DNA from: Lachnospiraceae bacterium
GTDB lineage: Bacteria; Bacillota; Clostridia; Lachnospirales; Lachnospiraceae
Direction of reading: 5' to 3'
DNA: 64,000 bases
NCBI GenBank assembly: GCA_017434885.1
Contig: JAFSGE010000005.1
Location: 186,001 to 250,000, forward strand
The notes beneath the pieces are model-generated. The model searched no databases. It worked only from the letters and a program-made list of their open reading frames with translations, and was not told the DNA's origin. The position numbers and the translations under genes are program-made. Positions 33,374 through 43,342 of the stretch are shown here, piece after piece. Each line of letters opens with the position of its first letter. Positions within the stretch are counted from its first letter, which is position 1.

Positions 33374-35051
33374 TTAGTGATAATTTAGTATATCATTCTT
33401 CTTCTCGTACATAACAATACGGTATTCATTTATTGAATCCATTGCGGCATAATCATATAATTTATTTACAAACTCATTAAATTGCCAATGATTATCCTCT
33501 ATACTTAATTTCTCATCTCTTCCGTAATCAATATATATGATTTTATCTGGTATATCTTTTTTTAACTCAAAAAAATCATACATAATTTTAGAATTATTTA
33601 CAGAATATGAATAATACATTGTGTCATAGGTTGACGAATTAAATGGTTGTCCATTAGATATAAGATATCCAAATGATGCCCAATCTAAAAACAATATTTT
33701 TTCTCCCGCATTCGTTAATTCCTTTATTTTTCTTTCAAAAAAAGTTATTGCATCTTTACGTTCTTTCGTAGTATAACAACCTTTCCAGACTCCTTCTTCA
33801 ACTTTCGAGTCAAGATTAATCATTTCTTCATCTCTATATACATTGTTATAATTTGAACAAATTACCATTATGCAACAAGCAATTGCCAAACAATAAACTC
33901 CGACTCTTATCTGCACACTCCGCTCCTTGCATAATAAGTACACTCCCCACAAAGAAGCAACAGTGCTTAACATTAAAATATATTGTCGCCCATAAAAACC
34001 ATATATATTCCCTAACGAAGCTAAATAGTACCAAAGCACGTTAATAAATATAATAGTCGCAATACCTTCATATTTTTGTTCTCTACCTAAAAATAAATAT
34101 AAAAAAACACCGCAGAAAAATGTTTCATATACTAAATAATTCAAATTACTATATCTAAAGCCCTTACATATTCCCCACAAAAAGCATACTAATATAATAG
34201 CCTCGCTGATTCGAAGAAAAATCTCTTTTTTATCACTAATAGGCATAAACATAAAAATAATTTTTACAAATCCCAATAACAGTAAGCAAATCCACATATT
34301 TTTATATCATATAAACTGTTGGATCAATGCGTCAATCAGCTCATAATGAGGAGTAATATTTTGATATGCACCATCTAACAAAAAACATTTTAATCCGTAA
34401 TAAATACTATATATTCCATCTCCTTTAATACTGCAATACGATATCGTTGCAATAGCCATCAAAATATGTCCCATCACAAATCCGCTCAGAGTGCTACATC
34501 TTTTCTTAATGAACAAAAAAATAATGACATCACAAACACAATAATTGTGTATGGCGTACCAATTATAGAACGCGCCATACATATTCCAGTTAATAATCCA
34601 ATCCACCAATTAGTTTTATGACATTTCGAATCTTCTCTAACAAAAAGAACTACCAATACTAAAAATGAATAGAATTGACCAATTGTATTATAATTAATAT
34701 CATAAAGTGCATTTACCCCAATCATTATATAAGGTAAATAGAAAATAAAGGGGATTTTCTTTACTAGAATATACGTTACAAAACCCAAACTGAATGTCCA
34801 TATCACATAAACAAGTCTGGAAAACAAAGAGGAAAAGTAAATCCGGATGCTTGTGTCCATAGGTCGACATAGGGTGTCGCACCTTGCGAAACTATATACG
34901 GCTCTGCGACATACCAAGATTCATCTGAAAAATCGACTCCATAACGCACTCTATATATCATACATATAAAACAAATTATGGTTATTAATATACTAAATAA
35001 TTCTTTAAACTTATATTTCCCCATTTTTTTACCAATAACAGCCATTTTCAA
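33374..35051 (-). pseudogene. Disrupted GT-C type membrane glycosyltransferase gene
   Basis: Four pieces in three frames read as one protein of about 555 residues. Piece 1 (35051 to about 34830) has a first helix and GVDFSDESWYVAEPYI, a GT-C first loop. Piece 2 (about 34840-34490) continues in another frame with FSSLFSRLVYVIWTFSLG. Piece 3 (about 34510-34310) continues in the third frame after a T-run. A TGA at 34307-34309 then separates it from piece 4, MWICLLLLG to the C-terminal outer domain ending at 33374. The frame changes lie near 34830-34845 and in a run of seven T (about 34500-34520). Assembly errors would have to occur three times, so decay is more likely. Piece 4 alone (33374-34297, 307 aa) could still be translated. 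Confidence 0.8.
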
Positions 35052-35985
35052 CCCTTTTTAAATGATGTGGGATTTCATCCCTACTAGGATACACCCAATT
35101 CTCATTTACCCCTAGCAATTCTCGATAATCTGAAGTATCCCACCGTTTACCCATAATTCCAAAAATTAGTTGGGTTCCTCCGCAAGTTGTTATTGCTCCG
35201 TGTCCACTTGATTTAATTAATGTAGCCAAAGGAAATGCATATGCGCCACACCCTAATAATGCAACATCATAATTTATATTTATGGTTTCATTATACATCC
35301 AATCAAGTGCACAAAACCAATTACTGTGTTTGCTTTTTTTTCCACTTATTCTTGGCGATTGAACTGCCTTGAGTGTCTTTAGTTCAAACTCGGGTAGCAA
35401 TTCATTATTTCTATGCAGAAGTAAGCGTTTTTCATATTGTCTCTCTATAGATTCTGCAAATGGACTAACAACAAGCACTCTCATTCCCTTCAATTGTCTT
35501 GTCCAAGGTATTTCATTTTCTACAACTGCTAAACTCTTCGCTCTACAAATGCATGCATTTGGCATATAATTATTCAGCAAATATGGTTCATACTTCTGTC
35601 CCCATATAGCTAACATATCTATTTCTTTAAATGCATCTATATACGTCTCTACAAACTTAGGTAACAAGCCAAGTTTCTTTGGAAAAAAGCCAGCCCCTTC
35701 ACACCAATTGGCACACTCTGTTTGTAATACACGTCTTTGTTTTAATATATTCCATTTTGGAACACTATTAAGCAGTCCATAACCTATTACCCTCTGTTCT
35801 GTTTCTCCCAGACGCGCAATTGCAAAAGGTTTTTTGCTTTTAATATATTCTTCTATTTTATAACTTCCATGTTCTACAGAAGGAAGAATATATTTCCCAT
35901 ATGGCACATCCTCCCCCATGGTCTTTTGATAAGTTTCAAGCGTAAAAGTATCCAACACATTTTCACGTACATTATACAGCATCAT
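35029..35985 (-). CDS. GT-D-like glycosyltransferase (DUF1792 type)
   Basis: The 318-residue soluble protein has FAIARLGETEQRVIGYGLL (54-72), matching the Arg-x-Gly-(Asp/Glu)-x-Glu region of the GT-D/DUF1792 fold, followed by MLAIWGQKYEP, RVLVVSPFAESI and a C-terminal VALLGCGAYAFPLATLIKSSG strand-loop. That C-terminal part is typical of capsule-locus members of this group. Its 3' end overlaps the broken gene by 23 bp. GTGAGG precedes a double ATG. The assignment to the fold is by motif; the sugar is unknown. Confidence 0.65.
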   Translation of the reverse strand: MMLYNVRENVLDTFTLETYQKTMGEDVPYGKYILPSVEHGSYKIEEYIKSKKPFAIARLGETEQRVIGYGLLNSVPKWNILKQRRVLQTECANWCEGAGFFPKKLGLLPKFVETYIDAFKEIDMLAIWGQKYEPYLLNNYMPNACICRAKSLAVVENEIPWTRQLKGMRVLVVSPFAESIERQYEKRLLLHRNNELLPEFELKTLKAVQSPRISGKKSKHSNWFCALDWMYNETININYDVALLGCGAYAFPLATLIKSSGHGAITTCGGTQLIFGIMGKRWDTSDYRELLGVNENWVYPSRDEIPHHLKRVENGCYW

Positions 35986-35996
35986 CTTGTCCTCAC

Positions 35997-37148
35997 CTAA
36001 ACTGTTAACAATTCCTGTATATATTCATTTAACTGATATGCTTTATTTTGGTATGTATGAACATCCAACGTTTTCTTTTGAGCCGCTTTACCAATTTTTT
36101 CGGCTTCATTTGGACAATTCATCAACCATTTTAATTTATCTTTAAATTCCTCTAAATTTGCATATGTAACAATTTCTTTGTCTATCTCAAACAATTCCTG
36201 ATTCTCTTTTTTATCGTCTGTTAATAAGCATGTCCCCATTCCTGTAGCTTCAAACATTCTCATATTGCCAGCTCCCCATTTTATAATGGGGACATGGCTA
36301 TTTATGCATATAAGGTTACTGGCAAGGACATTATAATATTCCACCCCATATATGTTGCCATAATGATTACTATTTCCATTGATTTTATCTACTATTTCTG
36401 ATTCTTTTCGGTATAATATTTTATTTTTCCATTTCCCCAGTATCGTCCGAAATTGTCTTTCCTGCAAATAAATATTTCCATAAAATGAGCATGGGATTTC
36501 CTCTTGCATCATAGTTAATAACATTTGCAGCCTATTTGAATGCATATCCTTCCCTACAAACACATTTCCCGGGAAAATAACTTTATTCTGCTTATTCACA
36601 TCGCTTACTTTTTGAAGAACTGATTTATCAAATGCATGTCTTAAAAGTTTGGCATTAATACCTTCCTGCTGAAACAATTCAACAAAAGACCGTGAACCTG
36701 TATATATTTGATCATAATACCCTAGCATACTTCTCGTAAAGTCATTTAATACTACAAAATGAAACCCAACAATCTTTACGACCTTACCAGTTTCATAATT
36801 CCTGATTCTATCCAATTCATCTTTAGAAAAAAGATACATATCCGATATATATACTACATCAGGTTTAAACCTTTTTATCTGTGCCATCATTATATCAAAT
36901 GGAGTTTTAAAATTAGAATTTTCATTCCATTTTTCCTGCAATTTTTTATTATTATAAAAAATCACTTTAGACTCTATCCCCATTTCCTTTAAATACCTGT
37001 GAATATAATCAGATTCCGCAAATGAATCATTAACAAACTGTTCATATGCCTCTTGATAGGATAAGTTCTCTATTGTATTTTTTTTATAATAACTTAACAA
37101 ATACGCTTCATATGTTGTTGTTATTTCCAGTAATCTGTAACACCGCAT
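35997..37148 (-). CDS. Glycosyltransferase, GT4/CgeB-like
   Basis: The start is ATG 37148 (MRCYRLLEITTT) behind GGGAGAAGG; an upstream GTG lies inside that site. The 383-residue protein has a GT-B layout with a tilted N-terminal half (FKPDVVYISDMYLFSKDELD) and the C-terminal nucleotide-sugar site KWGAGNMRMFEATGMGTCLL followed by FEIDKEIVTYANLEEF. It resembles spore-coat CgeB-like and capsule glycosyltransferases that lack a membrane domain. Donor unknown. Confidence 0.8.
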   Translation of the reverse strand: MRCYRLLEITTTYEAYLLSYYKKNTIENLSYQEAYEQFVNDSFAESDYIHRYLKEMGIESKVIFYNNKKLQEKWNENSNFKTPFDIMMAQIKRFKPDVVYISDMYLFSKDELDRIRNYETGKVVKIVGFHFVVLNDFTRSMLGYYDQIYTGSRSFVELFQQEGINAKLLRHAFDKSVLQKVSDVNKQNKVIFPGNVFVGKDMHSNRLQMLLTMMQEEIPCSFYGNIYLQERQFRTILGKWKNKILYRKESEIVDKINGNSNHYGNIYGVEYYNVLASNLICINSHVPIIKWGAGNMRMFEATGMGTCLLTDDKKENQELFEIDKEIVTYANLEEFKDKLKWLMNCPNEAEKIGKAAQKKTLDVHTYQNKAYQLNEYIQELLTV

Positions 37149-37172
37149 CTTACCTTCTCCCACATAGAATCA

Positions 37173-38300
37173 TTACTGTTTGCAGACAGAGATAATTAAT
37201 TTTGAAACATAATCTTGTTCTTCTTTAGTAATATATGGTGAAAAAGGAATTCCCACGGAACATTCACTATAATGTGTCGAATTATCATAATTCATGTTAT
37301 ACGTCGGCACATCTTCAAACACAGGCATGCTGTGCATAGGACATGGATAATATATTAATGAAGGAACTCCATTTTTTTCTAATACTTTTCGTAATTCATC
37401 TCTTTTCTCTCTACTCTCTACTTGAATTACATATTGTGCATAGGATGAGATATTATTCTCTGCAACAAATGGCGTTATAACATAATCATTTAATATTTTC
37501 GAATAATAATCCGCTAATACAGTTCTCTTTTCCATTTCAATTGGTAATTCCTTTAATTTAGGAATCAAAATAGCAGCCTGTATTGTATCTAATCGTGAAT
37601 TTATCCCAATTCGAATGTTATGATATTTATCAATTCCTTTTCCATGGCTTCTCAACGACATAATTGTATTTGCTATGGCATCGTCATCCACAAAAACAGC
37701 ACCACCATCACCATAACACCCCAATGGCTTTGACGGAAAAAAGGAAGTGGCTGAAATATCGCCAAACGAACCACACATACGTTTTCCGATTTGTGCCCCT
37801 ATTCCTTGCGCAGCATCTTCTATCACTAACAATCCATATTTTTTTGCCACATCATTAATTTTATCAAACTCTGCCGGATTTCCCAAAAAATCTACAGCAA
37901 CAACCGCTTTAGGTACATATTTTCCCTCATTTATTACTTCTATAATTTGTCTTTCTAGACACACCGGATCAATATTATAAGTTTTTTTATCAATGTCGCA
38001 AAACACCGGAACAGCACCTAACATTACTGCCGGTTCTATTGACGCAATAAACGTCATGTCTGGGCAAAACACTACGTCATTCTTTCCAATCCCATATGCC
38101 ATATAAATCAACTGCAATGCTGCAGTTCCATCCGAGCATGTAATAGCATACTTTCTTCCAACATATTGCGCTAGGCAACTTTCAAAAAGTTGAACCTGCT
38201 CACCAAGAATATAGTTTGAGTTTTCCAGTACTATCTTAATATTCTCGTTTATTTCTTTTTCTAATTTTTTATATTGCGCATGCAAATTAATATACTCCAT
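37173..38300 (-). CDS. WbpE-like sugar aminotransferase (DegT family)
   Basis: The start is the second ATG of a pair (38300), which has AAAGGAG at 6 bp; the first is too close. The 375-residue protein has LHAQYKKLEKEINENI (typical of WbpE/WlbC), ITCSDGTAALQL, VIEDAAQGIGAQIGKR and the PLP Lys in SFFPSKPLGCYGDGGA. WbpE makes UDP-GlcNAc(3NH2)A from the 3-keto uronic acid. The order Gfo/Idh - beta-helix acetyltransferase - aminotransferase matches wbpB, wbpD, wbpE, so a UDP-2,3-diacetamido-uronic acid is the likely product. The UDP-sugar 6-dehydrogenase is not in the window. Confidence 0.87.
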   Translation of the reverse strand: MEYINLHAQYKKLEKEINENIKIVLENSNYILGEQVQLFESCLAQYVGRKYAITCSDGTAALQLIYMAYGIGKNDVVFCPDMTFIASIEPAVMLGAVPVFCDIDKKTYNIDPVCLERQIIEVINEGKYVPKAVVAVDFLGNPAEFDKINDVAKKYGLLVIEDAAQGIGAQIGKRMCGSFGDISATSFFPSKPLGCYGDGGAVFVDDDAIANTIMSLRSHGKGIDKYHNIRIGINSRLDTIQAAILIPKLKELPIEMEKRTVLADYYSKILNDYVITPFVAENNISSYAQYVIQVESREKRDELRKVLEKNGVPSLIYYPCPMHSMPVFEDVPTYNMNYDNSTHYSECSVGIPFSPYITKEEQDYVSKLIISVCKQ

Positions 38301-38904
38301 CATCGTCTCCTTTATATTCTAACCCATTATTTCCTATTACATATTCGCGTTTGCAAATATTACACATCCATTCTCTTTGTCTACTTTTTTCCAGTTTACT
38401 TCCGCATATACACACATATCCCTTTACCTTTGCCGGATTTCCATATACCAGCTCAAAGGGGTTCACATCTCGAGTGATTACACTTCCTGCACCTACCATA
38501 GCAAACTCTCCAACTGTATTTCCACACACAATCGTAGAATTTGCACCTAAAGTAGCTCCCCTTTTTATAATAGTTTTTTTGATTTCTGCTTTCCTATTAA
38601 TAAAACTTCTAGGATTAATAACATTTGTGAATACACAATTCGGTCCTATAAAGACATCATCTTCACACACAACCCCTTGATATATTGCAATATTATTCTT
38701 TATCTTCACTCTATTTCCAATCTTTACACCTGATTCAATATAAACATTTTGTCCTATATTACACTGACAGCCAATTTTTACATCGTCTAAAATAGTACAA
38801 TTTTGCCATATTTTTGTTGATTCACCAATATATGACCTTTTACCAACTTCACTAGACTCATGTACAAAGCAGTTCATATTGATATATACCTTATCATCAT
38901 TCAT
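38287..38904 (-). CDS. WbpD-like N-acetyltransferase (left-handed beta-helix) with zinc-ribbon tail
   Basis: This 205-residue protein has repeated hexapeptide turns (IGESTKIWQNCTILDDVKIG onwards to about 165), with the WbpD/WlbB-type end SVITRDVNPFELVYGNPAKV. A short C-terminal segment has CICG...WMCNICKREY, a four-Cys zinc-ribbon-like tail seen in part of this subfamily. It acetylates the 3-amino group of UDP-GlcNAc(3NH2)A. Its start overlaps the Gfo/Idh stop and its stop overlaps the aminotransferase start. Confidence 0.87.
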   Translation of the reverse strand: MNDDKVYINMNCFVHESSEVGKRSYIGESTKIWQNCTILDDVKIGCQCNIGQNVYIESGVKIGNRVKIKNNIAIYQGVVCEDDVFIGPNCVFTNVINPRSFINRKAEIKKTIIKRGATLGANSTIVCGNTVGEFAMVGAGSVITRDVNPFELVYGNPAKVKGYVCICGSKLEKSRQREWMCNICKREYVIGNNGLEYKGDDDGVY

Positions 38905-39980
38905 TATTCATCAAACATTCCTTTAAAATCTAATGTGCTACACTTTTCAAGGGGAAAAGAAACTTTTTCTCCTGTTTGTGCAGATTTATATATAGCAAGA
39001 ACAAGCTCCAATGCTCTTTTTCCTGCTTTCGCATCAACATAGGGATTTCGATTTTGTTGAATTGCATCAATCATATCTGCAAATAATTTTGAATGTCCAA
39101 ATCCATAAACATTAGGTGGGAGTTCACTACATTCTTTCTTTACAGTGTTTGATTCATCTAAATAATCAGAAAATTTCCACTCTTCAATTATGTTAACCGC
39201 TTCCCCACCTGCTTTTACTGTTCCTTTTTCTCCAAATAAATATAATGTTTCTTCTAGGTTTTTAGGATATACATTAGTAGTTCCTTCTATTATTCCATAT
39301 CCTCCATTTGCAAATCGAATCAGTGCCAATCCCAAATCTTCTGCTTCTATATATTGATGTTTCAACCTATCTGTCATGGCTACAACCTCAATAATGTCAT
39401 CTCCCATCATCCACCTTAATAAGTCTATATCATGAATACATTGATTCATTAATGCTCCACCATCCTGCTCCCATGTGCCTCTCCAATTAGCTCTGGAATA
39501 GTAATCATAATCTCTTGCCCACCTAATATGTGCCGTCCCATATAATAATTTCCCAAATCTTTTTTTTTCAACTGCATCTCGTATTTTTTGTATTGATTTG
39601 TTAAATCTATTTTGATGGCAAGCGCATACCTTAACTCCTTTTTTTTCGGACAAGTCAATAATTTTATCAACATCTTCAATTGATAACGCTATCGGTTTTT
39701 CAATTATTACATTACAGTTTTCACTAATACAATCTAATGCGATTTGAGCATGTTTACCACTCTCTGTTGCGATTGACACCAATTCCGGTTTTTCTATTTC
39801 CAACATCTGTTTATAATCTGTATACTTATGTATACTTTCAGATAATTCAAATTTTAATATTTTATCTTTCATGCTTTCTTCATTAATATCACAAATTGCA
39901 ACAATCTCTAAATTGTTATTTTTAGCCGCCACCAAGTGATTTGGTGAAATCCTTCCGCATCCAATTAAAGCATATCTCAT
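38904..39980 (-). CDS. WbpB/WlbA-like Gfo/Idh/MocA oxidoreductase
   Basis: The start is ATG 39980 (MRYALIGCGRISPNH), with GGAGATAGAG upstream; ATG 39998 lies before that site. The 358-residue protein has a Rossmann GxGxxS motif, the EKP signature (CNVIIEKPIAL) and the substrate loop GGALMNQCIHDIDLLRWMMG, characteristic of WlbA/WbpB enzymes that oxidise C3 of UDP-GlcNAcA with bound NAD. It is first of a three-gene module and has a strong promoter at 40070-40099. Confidence 0.88.
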   Translation of the reverse strand: MRYALIGCGRISPNHLVAAKNNNLEIVAICDINEESMKDKILKFELSESIHKYTDYKQMLEIEKPELVSIATESGKHAQIALDCISENCNVIIEKPIALSIEDVDKIIDLSEKKGVKVCACHQNRFNKSIQKIRDAVEKKRFGKLLYGTAHIRWARDYDYYSRANWRGTWEQDGGALMNQCIHDIDLLRWMMGDDIIEVVAMTDRLKHQYIEAEDLGLALIRFANGGYGIIEGTTNVYPKNLEETLYLFGEKGTVKAGGEAVNIIEEWKFSDYLDESNTVKKECSELPPNVYGFGHSKLFADMIDAIQQNRNPYVDAKAGKRALELVLAIYKSAQTGEKVSFPLEKCSTLDFKGMFDE

Positions 39981-40069
39981 TGTTATCTCTATCTCCATTC
40001 TATTATATTATATTGTTTCCCTTGCGCTTGCATTATAACTGTTATAAAAAATTTTCATAGTTTTATTTC

Positions 40070-40099
40070 ATTATAATCATAACTATTGTCATGCGTCAA
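40070..40099 (-). promoter_or_regulatory. Strong SigA-type promoter for the diamino-uronic-acid module
   Basis: TTGACG (40094-40099) and TATAAT (40070-40075) on the minus strand are 18 bp apart. The transcript would start near 40063, leaving a leader of about 80 nt before 39980. It starts an internal transcription unit of the locus. Confidence 0.75.
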
Positions 40100-40179
40100 A
40101 TTAAATTCCCTCCTCGCTTCAATATAATCAGTATTGTTATCAAATCTGTCTCCAACCAGAAATTAATAACATATTTTTT

Positions 40180-41241
40180 TCATTTGACACTAAAGTAATC
40201 TCTATTTTTTCTTATGCACATTCTCCACAGTTTTCTTAAAATAACAAACGGAGTTCGTTCACCTAAAATGTCTGCAAAAAAATATGTTTTTTTACTGAAT
40301 CCTTCTTTATATTGTTTAGACAGATCCAATCCGTAGTTTTCTTTTAACCAATTTTGTTTTTTTTGTACTATATTTATATAATTTTGATAAAGAACATTAC
40401 ACAACTTCGGTTCTGCATATCCAGGGTACATATTGACTCCAATATCTACCATTCCATTTGCCAAATACTTCATCGCTTGAAAATGATAAAAAACTAATGG
40501 TATCAAGGTCCTTGTTCTTTTATGCAGAATATATATTTTCTCATTCTCTATTTTCTTCAACCTATATTGTGCAATATTCCATGGCGCCACTCCCGCTCCC
40601 AAATGCTGTAAAATATGCACCCCCTTAAAACGTTCTTCCCAATCGTCTAAATATTTCTGATCTCCAAAGTGAACTCCATCAGGTGTTGCCGTGCATAATT
40701 CTATACATCTATCACACCACCAATTCAATATAGCAAGACCGTTTTCAGTTGCAAAAAAAGTATTGAATTCTATACAAAATCTTCCTGATAATTTCAATAC
40801 ACGATTATTTTCCAAATTAGTGCTTAATCTGTGCTCTATAATACTAACATCACATTTGCTTTCTACAATTTCATCAAATAAAATTTGCGGATCCGCATAA
40901 AAAAGCATATCCGCATCAATATATGTGCAGTTATCTTCTTTTTTCTTTTCCAATACATATTTAATCGTATGAGAAGAACAGGTCCAACAATACTCCTGTT
41001 CTGTACGATTGCTTTTTGCCGTCAAAAGTCGTTCATCTTCAAATTCTTCTAAACTTACCGGAACCAAATTAGGATACTCCAAATCTTTTAAAATGTGATA
41101 ACTTTTTTGATCAAACGCAAAAACATATAATTTGAAATTATTGCTCACCGCAGATAATGAATCATAAAGCACTAATCCCTTATCAAGATATCCACTGTTG
41201 TAAAGAGTACAAAACACCATTTTATTTTTAAAGTTCTTCAT
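40180..41241 (-). CDS. Glycosyltransferase, GT-A fold (GT8-like)
   Basis: This 353-residue soluble protein begins KMVFCTLYNSGYLDKGLVLYDSL and has the metal motif CTYIDADMLFYADP (DAD at 109-111), then IEFNTFFATENGLAILNWWCDR and HFGDQKYLDDW, a layout shared by GT8-like capsule glycosyltransferases. A basic C-terminus may contact the membrane. The ATG lacks a good ribosome binding site and may be coupled to the ABC transporter gene 12 bp upstream. Donor unknown. Confidence 0.83.
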   Translation of the reverse strand: MKNFKNKMVFCTLYNSGYLDKGLVLYDSLSAVSNNFKLYVFAFDQKSYHILKDLEYPNLVPVSLEEFEDERLLTAKSNRTEQEYCWTCSSHTIKYVLEKKKEDNCTYIDADMLFYADPQILFDEIVESKCDVSIIEHRLSTNLENNRVLKLSGRFCIEFNTFFATENGLAILNWWCDRCIELCTATPDGVHFGDQKYLDDWEERFKGVHILQHLGAGVAPWNIAQYRLKKIENEKIYILHKRTRTLIPLVFYHFQAMKYLANGMVDIGVNMYPGYAEPKLCNVLYQNYINIVQKKQNWLKENYGLDLSKQYKEGFSKKTYFFADILGERTPFVILRKLWRMCIRKNRDYFSVK

Positions 41242-41252
41242 ATAATTTTGAT

Positions 41253-43010
41253 TTATTTCAGTATTGCCTTTCCATTTTTAATTTCGTAAACTTTGTCACA
41301 ATTTTCTATTGTCGTCAAACGATGCGCGATAATAATAAGAGTCTTCTGACCATGTAATATATTAATTGATTCCATAATAGCCCCCTCTGTATCATTGTCT
41401 AAAGCCGATGTTGCTTCATCCAACACCAAAATATCCGGGTCATAATATAAAGCTCGAGCAATAGCAATCCTTTGTCTTTGACCTCCTGATATTTTTATAC
41501 CACGTTCTCCTAATATAGTATCAAGTCCTTGCGGAAGATCTTCTATAAATGTTTTTAACTGTGCTTGTTCCACAGCTCTCCATACTCGTTCTTCATTAAC
41601 ATCCTTTTCATCAACCCCGAAAAGTATATTATTTCTAACATTATCATCCATAAGAAATACATTTTGTGGTACATACCCAATTAATTTGTGCCAATTAGTA
41701 TTAGCATCATAAATATCCTTGCCATCAACCGTTATTTCTCCAGTTTGTGGCTGAAATAATCCTAATAGTATATCTGCTAAAGTTGTTTTCCCAGCTCCCG
41801 ATTCACCAATTAGTCCAATTGCTTCTCCCGGTTTGATTTCAATATATAAATTTTCCAATATATTCGGAAGTTCATTTCTATATTTCCAAGATATATTCTT
41901 GATACAAATCTTTTCATGAAAATCCGTTGTTCTCTGCACATATTTTTTTTCTGGCATCAACTCCTTACTCATATGCGATTCAAAATTTACAATATTCTCA
42001 TATGCACTCTCTAGTGCTGGTCTTTGATACACTAACGAATTAATTGCATTTGCAATATTGGATATAGATGGTAATATTCTTACAGCTGCTACTGCAATTG
42101 CACCAAATTGAGATACTAAAACTGCCAAGTCGTTCTCATGCTTCATACTTAATAAGACCAAAAAAATCAAGCCTGAAATAAATATTGTTTCTATTACGCG
42201 GCTAGGTAATTTAGATATCCATAAATACTGTGTATTATAATCACATGCCACTTCAGAAGCACTTTCAAAGAACTTCAAAAAATTATTTTGACGCTTCATC
42301 ACATGAATTTCTTTGATACCATTAACTGCCTGATATGCATGCTGGTAACGTTTTGCAAAAGCTTTTCTGCATTTTTCTCCACACTCAGCAGTTTTTTTCC
42401 TCAAGCCCAGAATCATTATCAGTGCAGTAACTGCTGCAAGGAACAACAAACTTACTGCCATAAGAGGATTAATTGCAACCAATAAGGCGCCTAACAATAT
42501 ACAGGTCAGGACTTCATTAAACAAACCACAAAAACTATCTACAACTGTTGCCACTCCAGCAGTATCTCCCGTTATACCCCTAATAATTTCTGCACTATTG
42601 ATGTCCAGAAAAAACTTATATGGTTTATAAATATATGATTTCAGCATCAAAACTGATAAATCTCTTTCTAATGTATTTCGAAAATTTAGCTGAATATAAT
42701 TAAACAGTAAGATAAATATGTTCTTAGCAATATATACTGAAATTATTAATATTGCTGTTAAAATCAGAATATCAGACACATCAGTTATATTCAGCAATAA
42801 AAAAAAAGGTTTTAAATAAGCATTCTCCATCAATTGCTTTGGCTGAAGCATTGCCAAAATAAATGGTAAAACAACACTTACTCCCATCGTTTCCAATAAA
42901 GCACTAAAAATTGCCATAAGTGCCACAAAAACAGCTCGTCTTTTCTGCTTACTATTAAGAATTTGCAACAGCTGCTTATACATTCTAAAAAAAGTTTTTA
43001 TATTTTTCAT
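41253..43010 (-). CDS. ABC exporter, PglK/MsbA-like lipid-linked glycan flippase
   Basis: The 585-residue half-transporter has six membrane helices (about 20-320) and an ATPase domain (about 350-585) with Walker A GESGAGKTTLADILLG, Q-loop YVPQNVFLMDD, signature ISGGQRQRIAIARAL, Walker B ILVLDEATSALD and H-loop IIAHRL. PglK of this type flips undecaprenyl-pyrophosphate oligosaccharides. No Wzx flippase is seen in the window, so this is the candidate exporter for the repeat unit. AAAGGTG precedes the ATG. Confidence 0.9.
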   Translation of the reverse strand: MKNIKTFFRMYKQLLQILNSKQKRRAVFVALMAIFSALLETMGVSVVLPFILAMLQPKQLMENAYLKPFFLLLNITDVSDILILTAILIISVYIAKNIFILLFNYIQLNFRNTLERDLSVLMLKSYIYKPYKFFLDINSAEIIRGITGDTAGVATVVDSFCGLFNEVLTCILLGALLVAINPLMAVSLLFLAAVTALIMILGLRKKTAECGEKCRKAFAKRYQHAYQAVNGIKEIHVMKRQNNFLKFFESASEVACDYNTQYLWISKLPSRVIETIFISGLIFLVLLSMKHENDLAVLVSQFGAIAVAAVRILPSISNIANAINSLVYQRPALESAYENIVNFESHMSKELMPEKKYVQRTTDFHEKICIKNISWKYRNELPNILENLYIEIKPGEAIGLIGESGAGKTTLADILLGLFQPQTGEITVDGKDIYDANTNWHKLIGYVPQNVFLMDDNVRNNILFGVDEKDVNEERVWRAVEQAQLKTFIEDLPQGLDTILGERGIKISGGQRQRIAIARALYYDPDILVLDEATSALDNDTEGAIMESINILHGQKTLIIIAHRLTTIENCDKVYEIKNGKAILK

Positions 43011-43081
43011 ATTTTCACCTTTAATCTCTAAATAAATTCCAGATTGGTTTCATTCTCCCAAAAACTTGCCATAACAACTTT

Positions 43082-43110
43082 ATTGTATCATAATAAGATT
43101 GCTATTTCTA
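43082..43110 (-). promoter_or_regulatory. Possible promoter of the ABC exporter unit
   Basis: TAGAAA (43105-43110) and TACAAT (43082-43087) on the minus strand are 17 bp apart; the exporter starts at 43010. The -35 is weak. Confidence 0.35.
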
Positions 43111-43226
43111 CATTGAAATAAACATCTTCTCCCCCTTTTGTCTGGTCAATCTAACAACTAACATACTACCAAGTCTGCCAAACGATAGAACTTATATAAA
43201 TTCATGTATAATTTGTTCCATTAAAA

Positions 43227-43252
43227 GTAAGCGCTCATTATTTAACGCTTAC
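43227..43252 (-). terminator. Probable terminator after the methyltransferase
   Basis: GTAAGCG and CGCTTAC form a 7-bp stem with a 12-nt loop, followed on the minus strand by TTTTAA. It would end the upstream part of the locus before the exporter. Confidence 0.5.
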
Positions 43253-43342
43253 CATAAAAAAGAGCCTGTTACTCTAAAGAATATAATTTCGCATTTTCCC
43301 ATCCTTCAAAACAACGGCTCATAAAATATTCTACATGTCACC

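Larger units (their letters stand above)
43011..43342. other. Intergenic region between ABC exporter and methyltransferase
   Basis: This 332-bp gap holds a possible minus-strand promoter (43082-43110) for the exporter and a hairpin (43227-43252) after the methyltransferase. A 17-codon frame near 43270-43322 (ending CFEGWENAKLYSLE) could be a gene tail but is too short to call. Confidence 0.5.

Noticed and set aside
33374-34297. The 307-codon frame as an independent intact membrane protein gene
   Set aside because: It continues in frame from the upstream piece across a single TGA and lacks the first half of the GT-C layout, so it is better seen as part of one disrupted gene.
41253-43010. ABC exporter as a drug or bacteriocin exporter tied to agrD
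   Set aside because: It lacks a peptidase C39 domain and lies within glycan genes 37 kb from agrD; a glycan flippase fits better.
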